Of a DNA stretch of 64,000 nucleotides, positions 31,219 through 40,273 are shown one piece after another; positions within the stretch are counted from its first letter, which is position 1, and the number at the start of each line of letters is the position of its first letter. The DNA is taken from positions 1-64,000 of the forward strand of contig SVFV01000005.1 of the NCBI GenBank assembly GCA_015056655.1, given 5' to 3'. The notes below the pieces were generated by a model, which ran no database searches, was not told where the DNA came from, and saw only the letters and a program-made list of their open reading frames with translations. Both the position numbers and the translations under genes were made by a program. The stretch comes from Butyrivibrio sp. (GTDB lineage Bacteria; Bacillota; Clostridia; Lachnospirales; Lachnospiraceae).

Positions 31219-32373
31219 CCTCGAGTCTCGGCTTGTCTTCGACTTCGCCTTTTCTCTCTCTTCTGTTTCCTTTTCAGTCATCAGAAGTTCGAGGTTCTTC
31301 CTTGCAACAAGGTAATCTCTGGTGTCTTTTTTAAGCTTTACGTATTCGGCAAAATCAGTTTTATTCTCTGCAAGGAGCTCCCCATACTGATCTCTTAGGT
31401 CTTTCATTTTTGGAGGTTCCCCATCTGCATACATCCTATAGATTCCTCTTGCCCACTCATGCTCCTTTAGTGCATCTTCATGTTCTCTGTAATAATCACT
31501 ACTGTATTTGCTATTCTTATAGCCGGTGTAGATTTCTTTTGTTTTGGCATAGACTATGACGGCTCTTTGCATTTCCTTGTTGGCAGCCATCTGCTCCTGA
31601 CGCTTCTTTATCCTTGAGTTCAGAGCATCAAGTTTAGGCTGCATCTCATCTGTGATCTTCACAAGTTCCTCAAAAGATGAAATGCCATGTTCTTCCAAAA
31701 ACAGTAAAACCTTTGCACGCTGTTTTAAGTTAAATTTCCTGGCCCAATTCTCATAACCTCTGCCTTTTCCTTCACGCATTTTCTTTTCGACATCCACAAG
31801 GAACTTTAAGCTGTCCGGTGATCTGTCTTTCCATTTCGGCTTGTTATTTTTTGCTTTAAGCTTTTCTTCATAACGGCTCTGAATGACAGAGAGGTTGTTC
31901 TCAATACATAAAGTGTCTGAAATCCTGCCAAGAGCAAGTCCAGAGAAATAAAAATTCCTAAATCGGCTCTTTCCATCAATCGATACAGAGTTGAACACCA
32001 CATGATTGTGAATATGATGCCTGTCGGTATGTGTGGTAACGATAAATGCATGCTTCCCTTTGGTAAACCTCATGGCAAGCTCATACCCTATCTCATTTGC
32101 CTTTTCCGGTGTTATCTCTCCGGGCTTAAAGGCCTGCCTGATCTGGTAGGCGACCACATCATTTTTATGAGGCCTGCGTATATTGTCTTCATAGTCTCTG
32201 CGTGAAAGAAGAAATTCCCCAAGTATGGTATTGGGATCACAACCATAGGTGCTGACATACTTTTCATCCTCGGTCTTACGGGAGTCTCTCACATAATCTA
32301 TGCTTCGCTTAAGACACTCTGCCACAGTTTTGGTTTTCACATGATGCAGTGCTATCAGTCTTGTTGCTGCCAT
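31201..32373 (-). CDS. Relaxase (MobA/VirD2-type, Tn1549 family)
   Basis: Start at 32373 after AAAGGAGA gives 390 residues. The N-terminal relaxase domain has the histidine cluster HTDRHHIHNH (residues 115-124) that binds the catalytic metal, and IDYVRD near residue 26 with a likely catalytic tyrosine (Y28). The C-terminal half is charged and coiled-coil-like. The enzyme nicks oriT and leads the strand to the recipient cell. It follows the CD1845-type membrane gene and MobC. The last codons contain part of the inverted-repeat cluster at 31115-31218. Confidence 0.93.
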   Translation of the reverse strand: MAATRLIALHHVKTKTVAECLKRSIDYVRDSRKTEDEKYVSTYGCDPNTILGEFLLSRRDYEDNIRRPHKNDVVAYQIRQAFKPGEITPEKANEIGYELAMRFTKGKHAFIVTTHTDRHHIHNHVVFNSVSIDGKSRFRNFYFSGLALGRISDTLCIENNLSVIQSRYEEKLKAKNNKPKWKDRSPDSLKFLVDVEKKMREGKGRGYENWARKFNLKQRAKVLLFLEEHGISSFEELVKITDEMQPKLDALNSRIKKRQEQMAANKEMQRAVIVYAKTKEIYTGYKNSKYSSDYYREHEDALKEHEWARGIYRMYADGEPPKMKDLRDQYGELLAENKTDFAEYVKLKKDTRDYLVARKNLELLMTEKETEEREKAKSKTSRDSRSETSL

Positions 32374-32472
32374 GAATGTTCTCCTTTTCTTGCTCCAGGG
32401 CATAATAAAAGCAGCCCATATTTTCAAAATACAGACTGCTCTCATACGCCATATTTTAGTTGTTATTTCCTA

Positions 32473-32757
32473 TCAGAAATCCTGATAAAGCTCAACCGCC
32501 ATATCAAGAAGATGCTCTCCAAATCCAATTGCAAGCATTACCGTCGATACCATAACACCGGCAATAAATACCATCAGGATTCCGAAATAAATGTGAGATG
32601 CTATGCAGTAGATCATAAGGCCGGCTCCTATAAGGAACATGAGTCCTGCCACAACTCCTGATATGTTCATGAACATCTTAGCAAACATATTTGCAGTAAA
32701 TACTATCAGAAATAACGGAAAGAGCATGATCTTAAGTGCGATTTTTATTATAGTCAT
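32473..32757 (-). CDS. CD1845-type small membrane protein
   Basis: A 94-residue protein with three predicted membrane helices (MLFPLFLIVFTANMFAKMF, GVVAGLMFLIGAGLMIYCIA, ILMVFIAGVMVSTVMLAIG) and a short acidic tail. Its length and position between mobC and the relaxase gene match the conserved CD1845-type membrane protein of Clostridioides and Tn1549-like elements. Its function is not established. It may join the transfer channel. Confidence 0.7.
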   Translation of the reverse strand: MTIIKIALKIMLFPLFLIVFTANMFAKMFMNISGVVAGLMFLIGAGLMIYCIASHIYFGILMVFIAGVMVSTVMLAIGFGEHLLDMAVELYQDF

Positions 32758-32852
32758 ATGATGCCTCCAATCCCCTGTTACTCAGGTTTACGTTTCCTTT
32801 GCCATAATGATATGTCTGCAAAAAGTATCTGCCAAGTTTGCCGATTGTAAAG

Positions 32853-33185
32853 CTACCTGATCTGAGAAAAAGCTATCATCATGTTTTTGGTATGCTCCCA
32901 TATCTCATCGAGCCTCATCTTTAAGTCTTCCATATCTGCAGCATATACATCACCAAAAGCATTGGCTTTTTTTGCATACTGATTCAGATTGTTGGAGCAC
33001 ATCCTCAGAAGATAAACAATCTCACTAAAATCATCTGTCTTAAGCCTGACACAGTAGCCGTCAAGGATCATCTTTCTAATATACATGCTCATGCTGCTGA
33101 CACCGACCTCATCCATCTTGGCAAGAAGCCTTGCGTACTCCTCATCGGCCAATCTCACGGTAACTTTGTGTGTGCGCTCTTGCAT
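32853..33185 (-). CDS. mobC: MobC-type relaxosome accessory protein
   Basis: Start at 33185 with AAAGGAG upstream gives 110 residues. HKVTVRLADEEYARLLAKMD forms a ribbon-helix-helix-like start, followed by SMSMYIRKMILDGYCV and NNLNQYAKKANAFGD, the typical MobC/NikA-like pattern. It helps the relaxase recognise oriT. Its start overlaps the end of the upstream gene by 44 bases, so the two are translationally coupled. Confidence 0.88.
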   Translation of the reverse strand: MQERTHKVTVRLADEEYARLLAKMDEVGVSSMSMYIRKMILDGYCVRLKTDDFSEIVYLLRMCSNNLNQYAKKANAFGDVYAADMEDLKMRLDEIWEHTKNMMIAFSQIR

Positions 33186-33480
33186 GTTTTCTCTCCTTTG
33201 CTGCACTCTCTTCCTCAATTGCTCTGTCTCTGGCTTCCTCATATTCCCTGGCCTTAGTGCTGGACAGTTCAGTGGTTACATCACCATCACCATCGCTGTC
33301 ATCTGGAGCTGCATTGATCATGCCTTCGAAGTTATTGTCGCTGCCTTCAACGATATCCTCCACAGATTTCAGGTAATTTTTTTTGGAATGAATACTGTGC
33401 TGCTCCAGGATAGATTCTTCTTTTTCTGTAAGTTCTTCTTCCTTATGAAGTCTGTCATTTGCTATATCAAGTCCGCTCAT
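33142..33480 (-). CDS. Hypothetical acidic ICE protein
   Basis: A 112-residue, strongly charged protein (MSGLDIANDRLHKEEELTEK, later DDSDGDGDVTTE and EEARDRAIEEESAAKERKHA). It has no membrane helix or known motif and may be largely disordered. Its ATG overlaps the stop codon of the preceding gene (ATGA) and its end overlaps mobC by 44 bases, so it is part of the transfer operon. I do not recognise a family. Confidence 0.55.
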   Translation of the reverse strand: MSGLDIANDRLHKEEELTEKEESILEQHSIHSKKNYLKSVEDIVEGSDNNFEGMINAAPDDSDGDGDVTTELSSTKAREYEEARDRAIEEESAAKERKHARAHTQSYREIGR

Positions 33481-33701
33481 GCAAGTACCCCCTTTGCCTT
33501 CTTATAGTTCTCGAGTTTCTGAAGGACAGAATCCCTGCCGTCTGTTTTCCCGCGCTTTATGAGCTGTTTCTTTTTCTTTGTCTCTTTCTTTTTGGCATCT
33601 ACCACCTCACCCATTCTGAAGCTGTAGCTAGAAAGACGGTTTGTGATTATGTCCACCTTTTCCTCTGCAGTCAGATTCTCATTTACTTCTGCTTCGATCA
33701 T
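33477..33701 (-). CDS. Hypothetical small basic ICE protein
   Basis: Start at 33701 after AAAGGGGG gives 74 residues: an N-terminal helix (MIEAEVNENLTAEEKVDIIT) and then a very basic stretch (DAKKKETKKKKQLIKRGKTD). No known family is recognised. It is coupled to the next gene by an ATGA overlap. An acidic-basic pair with the protein encoded at 33142-33480 is notable but unproven. Confidence 0.5.
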   Translation of the reverse strand: MIEAEVNENLTAEEKVDIITNRLSSYSFRMGEVVDAKKKETKKKKQLIKRGKTDGRDSVLQKLENYKKAKGVLA

Positions 33702-33762
33702 GGTTATTTCCCCCTTTCTAAAAGCAGCTGCAGACATAGAATCTGCAGCTGTCAATTGTGTA

Positions 33763-34428
33763 TCATTCCTCAGGATTTTCATTCTCCTCAGGAACATTAT
33801 CGAGAACATTTTTCTCTTCATCCTCCTGGAAGTCCTTATCAGGATCTTCTTTTTCCTTATGGATGAACTCATCCCTGTTGGAATAAAGATAGAAGCCGCC
33901 TGCACCTGCAAGGAGTATGATAATAATGATAAGTGCTACCTTTGAGCCGCCCTTCTTTTCCGGTTCAGGTTCAGGCTCTGGTTCTTCTTTTGGCTCTTCA
34001 ACAACAGGAGCAGGAGTCTCTTCCTCGTCAGTCTCTCCCTTGAGCTCTTTTATCTCATCCTCATCAAGAAGAGATAAGATATCCCTTTCATCCACAAGAT
34101 TCAGGAAATGGACTGTGTTCTCTCCTTCATCGTCCCTGTCGATAATGATATAAAAGATATTACCGTTCTTGGTGGTAACAGTAATGAACTGCTTGCCACT
34201 TTTATCCGGATCACCGTAGTCATCCACGATTGTAAGATTTCCGTCCGGAGTAAGCGGTCCCATCTTCTCTGTCTCGTCCTCTGCAGGAGGTTCAGGCTCA
34301 GCCTCCTCCGCTTCTATATCAGCCGGGTCAACCTGCGCATAGGCGGTGACGGATGGTCCAGTCATTCCAAAAATAGTAGTAGTGATTACTGCTGTTTTTA
34401 ACAGCCATGTCTTAATCTTCAGTTTCAT
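33763..34428 (-). CDS. DUF4366-family secreted/membrane-anchored protein of the transfer apparatus
   Basis: Start at 34428 after GAGGAGGAG gives 221 residues. It has a signal peptide (KTAVITTTIFGMTGPSVTAYAQ region), an outside domain (DKSGKQFITVTTKNGNIFYI then IIDRDDEGENTVHFLNLVDE), a proline/glutamate-rich spacer, one membrane helix (VALIIIIILLAGAGGFYLY) and an acidic cytoplasmic tail. This architecture and position match the DUF4366 proteins of Tn1549-like ICEs. The role is probably structural at the cell surface. It overlaps the upstream DUF4315 gene by 17 bases. Confidence 0.82.
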   Translation of the reverse strand: MKLKIKTWLLKTAVITTTIFGMTGPSVTAYAQVDPADIEAEEAEPEPPAEDETEKMGPLTPDGNLTIVDDYGDPDKSGKQFITVTTKNGNIFYIIIDRDDEGENTVHFLNLVDERDILSLLDEDEIKELKGETDEEETPAPVVEEPKEEPEPEPEPEKKGGSKVALIIIIILLAGAGGFYLYSNRDEFIHKEKEDPDKDFQEDEEKNVLDNVPEENENPEE

Positions 34429-34681
34429 CTGTGATCTCCTCCTCATTTACTATTTCCCCTACACTTTTGTCACCGGGCATGTTACCCTTTGTCCTTGTGT
34501 AGGCTATGAGCTTTTGAAGCTCCTCAGGAGTAATGTCTGCAGCCTTCATCATGTCATGGACTGCAGTTTTTTCTTCCTCCTGGCATTTCTTTTCAAGTGC
34601 CCTGACCCTTGCATCGATCTCAGCCTTTCTTTCTCTGGCTTTTGCTAGTTCAGCCTTGTATCTGTCTAATCTTTCAAACAT
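34412..34681 (-). CDS. DUF4315-family small coiled-coil protein
   Basis: Start at 34681 (GAGGGGGAG upstream) gives 89 residues. Residues 1-40 form a coiled coil (MFERLDRYKAELAKARERKA then EIDARVRALEKKC), followed by HDMMKAADITPEELQKLIAY. This matches the short DUF4315 proteins that sit between the NlpC/P60 gene and the DUF4366 gene in this ICE family. No function is known. Confidence 0.82.
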   Translation of the reverse strand: MFERLDRYKAELAKARERKAEIDARVRALEKKCQEEEKTAVHDMMKAADITPEELQKLIAYTRTKGNMPGDKSVGEIVNEEEITDETED

Positions 34682-34704
34682 TGCTCTCCCCCTCTCATGA
34701 GCTG

Positions 34705-36468
34705 TTACTGTTCCGGAAGCCTGCCATAGCAGAGGAAGTGATTTCTCCAGTACTTTGTAGTTACAGATGTGTAGGAAATCGGATTGCCGCAATGGATCAT
34801 CATTCCATTTCCGACATATATACCCACATGGCTTGCCCCCGGGGTGTCATAGGTTCCCTGGAAAAAAATAAGATCTCCCGGCTTTGCTTCATCCGATGAG
34901 ATCTGCGTACATATCTTCCTGAGTCCCTGTGCAGTTGTCCTTCCTACATGCCATCCGCTGTGGTTTATCACCCAGCATACAAAACCTGAACAGTCAAATC
35001 CTGTTGACGGGCTGCTTCCACCCCAGACATATTCCCGTCCAAGATACTTCTCGGCCTCCGCTATCATTGCTGCAAACTGTTGATCTGTAAGTGCATCCCC
35101 GGGGATGCTGTAATCCTCTTCATCACCATCACCGTAAACATCCTCAAAAAGGTACTCTTTGTTACCTCTGGTATACATAAGAAGTTCATAGTGGTCTTTT
35201 TGCTTATCAGTAAGCCCTGAGTGAGCTATCACGTAATCCAGACCTTTATTATCAAGCTTCACTTTAAGGATCTTGACTGTATATTCTTCATCCTCCTCGT
35301 AAGTGTAGTCTTCATAGTAACCGCCATCTTCATGATCCTCGTCATCCACCCATCTCTTTCCTGTCTTCTCTACAGTTCTGGTCCTGGTTTCTTCCCTTGA
35401 CGAATAAGTGAGCTTATACTGCTTTTCAAACAGCTCTTTTATGATATCTTTCATGTCTTTTCTTTTATAATCATCATATTTTGCTGTAAGAAACGCAGCT
35501 AACTGAAATGGGTCATGCCCTATCTCATCAAGCTCGTACTCATACTCATCATAGTCAGGATAAAGAGTCTCAGTATCTTCTATGGTATCGCTGAGTTCTT
35601 TTTCCAGCTTCCGGTAATCTTTCTCTACTCCGGTTATGTCCTCATCATAGGCAGAATAAGAAGAGACTGCTCCGCCATCTGTCATTGCCGGCATGACTAG
35701 AGAACAGCTGCTGAGCATTGTGGACAGCATGATAATGATAAGCACCACGATTATGATGGCTACAATGAGCTTTGGATTGTCCCTGACAAAGTTGGCGATT
35801 GCTGCAGCAAGTTCACTTATCTTTTCGGACAAGCTGTTTACTAAGTCTTCGAGTCTTGTGATTCCTCCCCTTGCTGCCTGTCTTTCTTTTTCCCTGTCAT
35901 AGTAGGACTTCCTGACTCTCTTTTTCTGTGCTGCTCTGGACTTTGGATTTGATCCGTCCTTGGGATTCTGTTCATTGGCATGTTTCTTTTCTTCTTTATG
36001 CTCACGCTTTAGCTTCTGTCTGTAAGAGCTCTCCTTTAACATGTGAGCGGCTTCTTCCGAGCCATGAGCAGCATCATTTATGATGTCTTCAGAAATGCTG
36101 TTATCACCATCATCAGAAGATTGGCTTTTCCCAGCCACATCAGATGCTGTGCTTGCAGCTATAAATGCAGCCCTTCCTGGGCCGATAGGAGATTTCCCAA
36201 GGTTCTGACGACGGGCTGCTCTTTGAGCTTCCTGCGCTGAAACTGTCTTTTCCCGGGCTTTCATCTGGGCCTTTACTCCCAGCAGTTCTTTTGACTGCTC
36301 CCTTCCCTTTAGGACCTTCTTAGTGATATTTAGGTCCTCTGCGGATGTTCCATCTGATCTTCCTGAAGCTGTAGAACTGCCCCTTCCATGTCTTAGCTTT
36401 TTTCCAAATTCTTCCTTCATGGAGGACTTCGTCCGAAGCTTACTTTTCTTGCGCTTTCTGTCATCCAA
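34705..36468 (-). CDS. CD1108-type NlpC/P60 cell-wall hydrolase of the conjugation system
   Basis: This large protein has a basic, low-complexity cytoplasmic N-terminus, one membrane helix (NPKLIVAIIIVVLIIIMLST, around residue 240), a long extracellular stem and a C-terminal NlpC/P60 peptidase domain with the catalytic cysteine in STGFDCSGFVCW, histidine in GASHVGIYVG and a third residue in MMIHCGNP. It opens peptidoglycan for the transfer channel. The start is uncertain. A TTG at 36468 follows GGGAG and gives about 587 residues. An ATG at 36510 would add 14 residues and overlap the VirB4 gene but lacks a ribosome binding site. Confidence 0.88.
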   Translation of the reverse strand: MDDRKRKKSKLRTKSSMKEEFGKKLRHGRGSSTASGRSDGTSAEDLNITKKVLKGREQSKELLGVKAQMKAREKTVSAQEAQRAARRQNLGKSPIGPGRAAFIAASTASDVAGKSQSSDDGDNSISEDIINDAAHGSEEAAHMLKESSYRQKLKREHKEEKKHANEQNPKDGSNPKSRAAQKKRVRKSYYDREKERQAARGGITRLEDLVNSLSEKISELAAAIANFVRDNPKLIVAIIIVVLIIIMLSTMLSSCSLVMPAMTDGGAVSSYSAYDEDITGVEKDYRKLEKELSDTIEDTETLYPDYDEYEYELDEIGHDPFQLAAFLTAKYDDYKRKDMKDIIKELFEKQYKLTYSSREETRTRTVEKTGKRWVDDEDHEDGGYYEDYTYEEDEEYTVKILKVKLDNKGLDYVIAHSGLTDKQKDHYELLMYTRGNKEYLFEDVYGDGDEEDYSIPGDALTDQQFAAMIAEAEKYLGREYVWGGSSPSTGFDCSGFVCWVINHSGWHVGRTTAQGLRKICTQISSDEAKPGDLIFFQGTYDTPGASHVGIYVGNGMMIHCGNPISYTSVTTKYWRNHFLCYGRLPEQ

Positions 36469-36472
36469 ATCT

Positions 36473-38914
36473 TTATGCTCCCTTCTCTTCTTTGTACTGG
36501 GCAAGCTCATTAGGCTTGGTCGTAAGGATTCTGTATAGCTCTATGTCTTTTGGGAAATGATCCGCAAAAGGAAGTATCACGTTCCCAAAGAACAAAAGGC
36601 CTTCTCCTTCACCTGCCTGTGTCACATATGAAAGCTGATGGTCACTGATCCCAAGTTTCTGTGCCAGGATATTTCTGTCCCCGGTCGCCTGATTGAGCAT
36701 ATAGATGAACTCACAGTTTTCCAGGATATTTTCAATCTCAGGAGATGAAAGCAGGTCTTTGACGTTCTGCGTTAAGGCGGTCGGAATGCCTCCCCACTTA
36801 CGGAAACGCTTGTATATTTCCACACTGTAGCTGGCTGTCTGCTTCTCTCTTAGGAGCAGATGGAACTCATCCATATAGTAACGGGTGCTCTTTCCACAGT
36901 CCCTGTTTGCAGATACTCTTCCCCAGACCTGATCCTCAACTATGAGCATACCCAGCTTTTTGAGCTGCTTTCCCAGTTCTTTTATGTCATAACAGACAAA
37001 TCTGTTATGGACATCCACATTTGTTCTGTGGTTAAAGATATTGAGAGACCCCTTTACATAAATCTCAAGAGCAGTTGCAAGATTCCGTGCTTCTGACTCT
37101 CCCTGCTTTAAGAGCTCATTGTACAGGTCTTCCAGGATAGGCATGTTCTCAGGTCTTGGATCATCAAAATATCTGTTATAGATCTTGTGGACACATCTGT
37201 CTATTACAGTTATCTCAATGGGCATGAGGCCTTCTCTTCCGCCAAGGACAAGCTCGCATAGTGAAAGGATGAACTCTGCTTTAAGAGCTATTGGGTTGTC
37301 ATCATCGGAATAGTTCTGGTTGATATCCATGGGATTGATATATTGCGTTGAATTGGCGCTGATCTTTATGACCTGGCCGTTGAACTTCTGCACAAGAGGT
37401 GCGTACTCACCTTCCGGATCACAGACTATGATGTCATCATCTGTAGCCAGCATGACATTGGCCATTTCTCTCTTCGCAGAAAATGACTTTCCTGATCCTG
37501 GTGTTCCAAGGATAAGCCCGTTGGGGTTCTTGAGCTTTTTCCTGTCTGCCATGATAAGGTTATTGGATAAAGCATTAAGTCCATAATAAAGAGACTCATC
37601 TCCTTCCTGAAAAAGCTCCTGTGTTGTAAAAGGGATCATGATGGCTGAGCTTGAAGTTGTCATGCCCCTTTGTATCTCGATATGGTTATGAGCTAAAGGA
37701 AGGCTGCTCATAAGCCCCATTTCCTGCTGATAATCAAGCGGAACGAGGATACAGTTATGCTTCTGGGCTATGCTCTTAGCCTGGAAAACATTGGCCTCAA
37801 GCTCACGCTCAGTTCTTCCGGTATTCATTATAAGGAATGTCATAAGGAACATTCTTTCATTCTGACTCTGAAGTTCCCTGAGAAGTGCCTTTGCATCTGT
37901 ACCATAGGTTGCAAGATCAGAAGGGATGATGTCCATATCATAACCGGAACGGACAGCCTTTTTCTGCTCCTCAATCTTGTTCCTATCGAGCTCCGTAATC
38001 TTGTGCTTAACATTTTTGATGGCAGTATTCTGATCAATGGACTGCATGTTTATATTAAGGATCTGTGATGAATCCATGGAAAGAAAGTCTGCCAGCATCT
38101 CATCATTTATCTCTGATGCAGTAATTGAAAGAAAACTCATTGAACAGTACATGTTTCCCATCTCAAACATTCTCTTTTTAGGGAAAGCCAGGCTGCTCGG
38201 TACAATAAAGTCCTTAGGTCCGAGGCCCCTTTCAGCGCACCACTTCCAGTCAAACATGAACCTGTCATCATCACCCATGTGGAAGATGTCATGCATAAGC
38301 TTAAGACGCTCTTTTCCGTTCAGCGGATCTGCCATAACTCCAAGGTGCTTGAAGTTGTTCAGTATATCTATTTCTATGTGATTGAGTCTTGGCTTCGCCT
38401 CCTTTATTGAAGAAGCGTGGATGCCAAAAGTAAGGTACTTGGTCTTTGTAAGGCCGTTGTTACCTTTTTCGAGCTGTCTTTTCAGGACTCCTGAATACTC
38501 ATCCCTTGTGATATTAAAGCCATCCTTCTTAAGCGGGATCCTTATGCTCTTTTCAAAGCTCGTGGCATCAGTGCTGACATTCATGAAAGTCAGTGAAAAC
38601 TCTACTGAGCTGTCAAAAAAGTTAAGAAAACTGCACCACTCCTCAAACATGATGGTCTTATCCTCATCCTGAGCCAGCTTGTAGTTGATGTCCTGAAACT
38701 GGATCGTCTTGGAATAAAAATCTCCCCCTTCCCTGCAGATACCACTGGGAAACATCCTCTCAAAAGTCACGGATTCCTGCGCCGAGTGAGGCATGTTGTC
38801 GGACTTCTTTGCCTCATCAATGACTTTCTTTATCTGCTTCTTTTCCTCTGATGAGAGGCGGGCCGGGATCTTAAGATTTCTTTTCTTTCTCTTTCTGAAC
38901 ATAGGAAATAACAA
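36473..38914 (-). CDS. VirB4/TraE-type conjugation ATPase
   Basis: The 813-residue protein is the hexameric ATPase that energises the type IV secretion channel. The Walker A motif is GLILGTPGSGKSFSAKRE, Walker B is near DIIVCDPEGEYAPLV, and the RepA/TraE-like C-terminal motifs follow (YMDEFHLLL, FRKWGGIPTALTQNVKDLL). It starts at a TTG at 38914 after GGAGGT, or at the ATG at 38902. It overlaps the PrgI gene by 44 bases. Length and order (VirB6, PrgI, VirB4, NlpC) match Tn1549-like elements. Confidence 0.95.
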   Translation of the reverse strand: MLFPMFRKRKKRNLKIPARLSSEEKKQIKKVIDEAKKSDNMPHSAQESVTFERMFPSGICREGGDFYSKTIQFQDINYKLAQDEDKTIMFEEWCSFLNFFDSSVEFSLTFMNVSTDATSFEKSIRIPLKKDGFNITRDEYSGVLKRQLEKGNNGLTKTKYLTFGIHASSIKEAKPRLNHIEIDILNNFKHLGVMADPLNGKERLKLMHDIFHMGDDDRFMFDWKWCAERGLGPKDFIVPSSLAFPKKRMFEMGNMYCSMSFLSITASEINDEMLADFLSMDSSQILNINMQSIDQNTAIKNVKHKITELDRNKIEEQKKAVRSGYDMDIIPSDLATYGTDAKALLRELQSQNERMFLMTFLIMNTGRTERELEANVFQAKSIAQKHNCILVPLDYQQEMGLMSSLPLAHNHIEIQRGMTTSSSAIMIPFTTQELFQEGDESLYYGLNALSNNLIMADRKKLKNPNGLILGTPGSGKSFSAKREMANVMLATDDDIIVCDPEGEYAPLVQKFNGQVIKISANSTQYINPMDINQNYSDDDNPIALKAEFILSLCELVLGGREGLMPIEITVIDRCVHKIYNRYFDDPRPENMPILEDLYNELLKQGESEARNLATALEIYVKGSLNIFNHRTNVDVHNRFVCYDIKELGKQLKKLGMLIVEDQVWGRVSANRDCGKSTRYYMDEFHLLLREKQTASYSVEIYKRFRKWGGIPTALTQNVKDLLSSPEIENILENCEFIYMLNQATGDRNILAQKLGISDHQLSYVTQAGEGEGLLFFGNVILPFADHFPKDIELYRILTTKPNELAQYKEEKGA

Positions 38915-39272
38915 TGTCCTCTACCTCCTCTTCAAGTTCTTTCTGCCTCATGAGGGCAGCGTAATAATTCTGTGTCCTGTAGGGTCTTATCTTTGGTCTT
39001 TTGAATCGCCATGTGATCATATGACGAAGTATGGTCTCACAGTTCATCCCATCTTTTTCATATAGGGCAACAAAGAAAAAGGGCAGCATCACAGCCATCA
39101 TGGTAAGCGTCGATGCGCTTATGTTCTCCGTTATCTTTTTTGTAATAAAAAAGAGCGGGACTCCCACGAGCGCCGCCAGTGAAAAGCATATGACCTGTCT
39201 TTTTGTGAGACCAAATACTATCTTATCTTTGACCCTAGTAAGATCCCTGGGCACTGATACAAAATTTGCCAT
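38871..39272 (-). CDS. PrgI-family membrane protein (VirB3-like)
   Basis: Start at 39272 gives 133 residues: MANFVSVPRDLTRVKDKIVF, then GLTKRQVICFSLAALVGVPL, a second helix around MMAVMLPFFFVALYE, and a basic tail with MITWRFKRPKIRPYR. This is the PrgI pattern, a two-helix protein that partners VirB4. Its end overlaps the VirB4 start. Confidence 0.92.
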   Translation of the reverse strand: MANFVSVPRDLTRVKDKIVFGLTKRQVICFSLAALVGVPLFFITKKITENISASTLTMMAVMLPFFFVALYEKDGMNCETILRHMITWRFKRPKIRPYRTQNYYAALMRQKELEEEVEDIVISYVQKEKEKKS

Positions 39273-39291
39273 ACTCCTGTAACCTCCCTGT

Positions 39292-40158
39292 TTATCTGGC
39301 ATTGAAGATACTCTTTGAAAGTGAGCTGGTCTTTAATAGCGAATAGCACAAAAGAACTGTGTAACCCAGGACTGCCCACATGGATCCGACAATATCAGAC
39401 GAAAATGCTACAGACTGTATCATCACTGCGTAGATGGCAAGACATACCATTATAAGAAAGCCCTGAAATCCAAGTGCAAACAGGCCTCTTAAATAATTCT
39501 GTCCTATCTGGCTCTGCTCCCTGTTTCCAAATGTCGCAAACGGGATAGGCGCAAGGCTGATTGACAAGTATATTTCCAGCATCCTCCCATAAATGACCAC
39601 GAAAATGAATGCCGATATGATCTGCGTTGCAATGCTCACAAACAGTACCTGAAAGAACAGTCCAAATATGGCTGCCATGTCCATAGCCTCAACAGTAGCT
39701 CTCATGGATGAAAGAGCTGAATCATCTATCGCAGTTGAGGCAGATATAAGGCCTCCGCTGTTATTTACAACATGCTGGGCAACATCAAATACCGCCATGG
39801 TTATATCAAAGCAGTGAGTTATCATCATTACTGCCACATATGTCTTAAAGATCCATTTAAAGAATATCCACGTTTCAAAGTTAGCCAGGTTATTATGTGC
39901 TATGACAAGCTGAATGAGCTCATAGCAGGCAATGAATGTAAGTATCATTCCCGCTATTGGCATTATCACCGTCTCTGACAGGTTCCTGATCATGTTAAAT
40001 ACAGCAGGCTGAAATGCAGATGGTGTTGTTGCCACCTGGGATGTGATATCACCGACCTGGTCATTAACGCTCTGGAACATGCCTTCTATAACACTCATAA
40101 CCCCATCAACAAGTAAAGACTTAAGCCAGGAGGTCAATTCTTCTATAACTCTGTCCAT
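39292..40158 (-). CDS. VirB6/TrbL-like conjugal transfer membrane protein (CD1112-type)
   Basis: The 288-residue protein has an extracellular N-terminal segment and five or six membrane helices (for example VIMPIAGMILTFIACYELIQ and GFLIMVCLAIYAVMIQSVAF). The stretch RMLEIYLSISLAPIPFATF is typical of the VirB6/TrbL group. It forms the inner-membrane part of the transfer channel. It lies between the Maff2 and PrgI genes, the normal order in this ICE family. Confidence 0.9.
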   Translation of the reverse strand: MDRVIEELTSWLKSLLVDGVMSVIEGMFQSVNDQVGDITSQVATTPSAFQPAVFNMIRNLSETVIMPIAGMILTFIACYELIQLVIAHNNLANFETWIFFKWIFKTYVAVMMITHCFDITMAVFDVAQHVVNNSGGLISASTAIDDSALSSMRATVEAMDMAAIFGLFFQVLFVSIATQIISAFIFVVIYGRMLEIYLSISLAPIPFATFGNREQSQIGQNYLRGLFALGFQGFLIMVCLAIYAVMIQSVAFSSDIVGSMWAVLGYTVLLCYSLLKTSSLSKSIFNAR

Positions 40159-40273
40159 AAATCTTGCTCCTTTGCTTTAATAATGGGGCTGGTGTGAAGC
40201 CAGCCCCGGACAATATGAAGTTTTCAGTCCTGCTACTTGCTATCGCGCGGCAGGTCGCGCAGATCTTTTCAGA

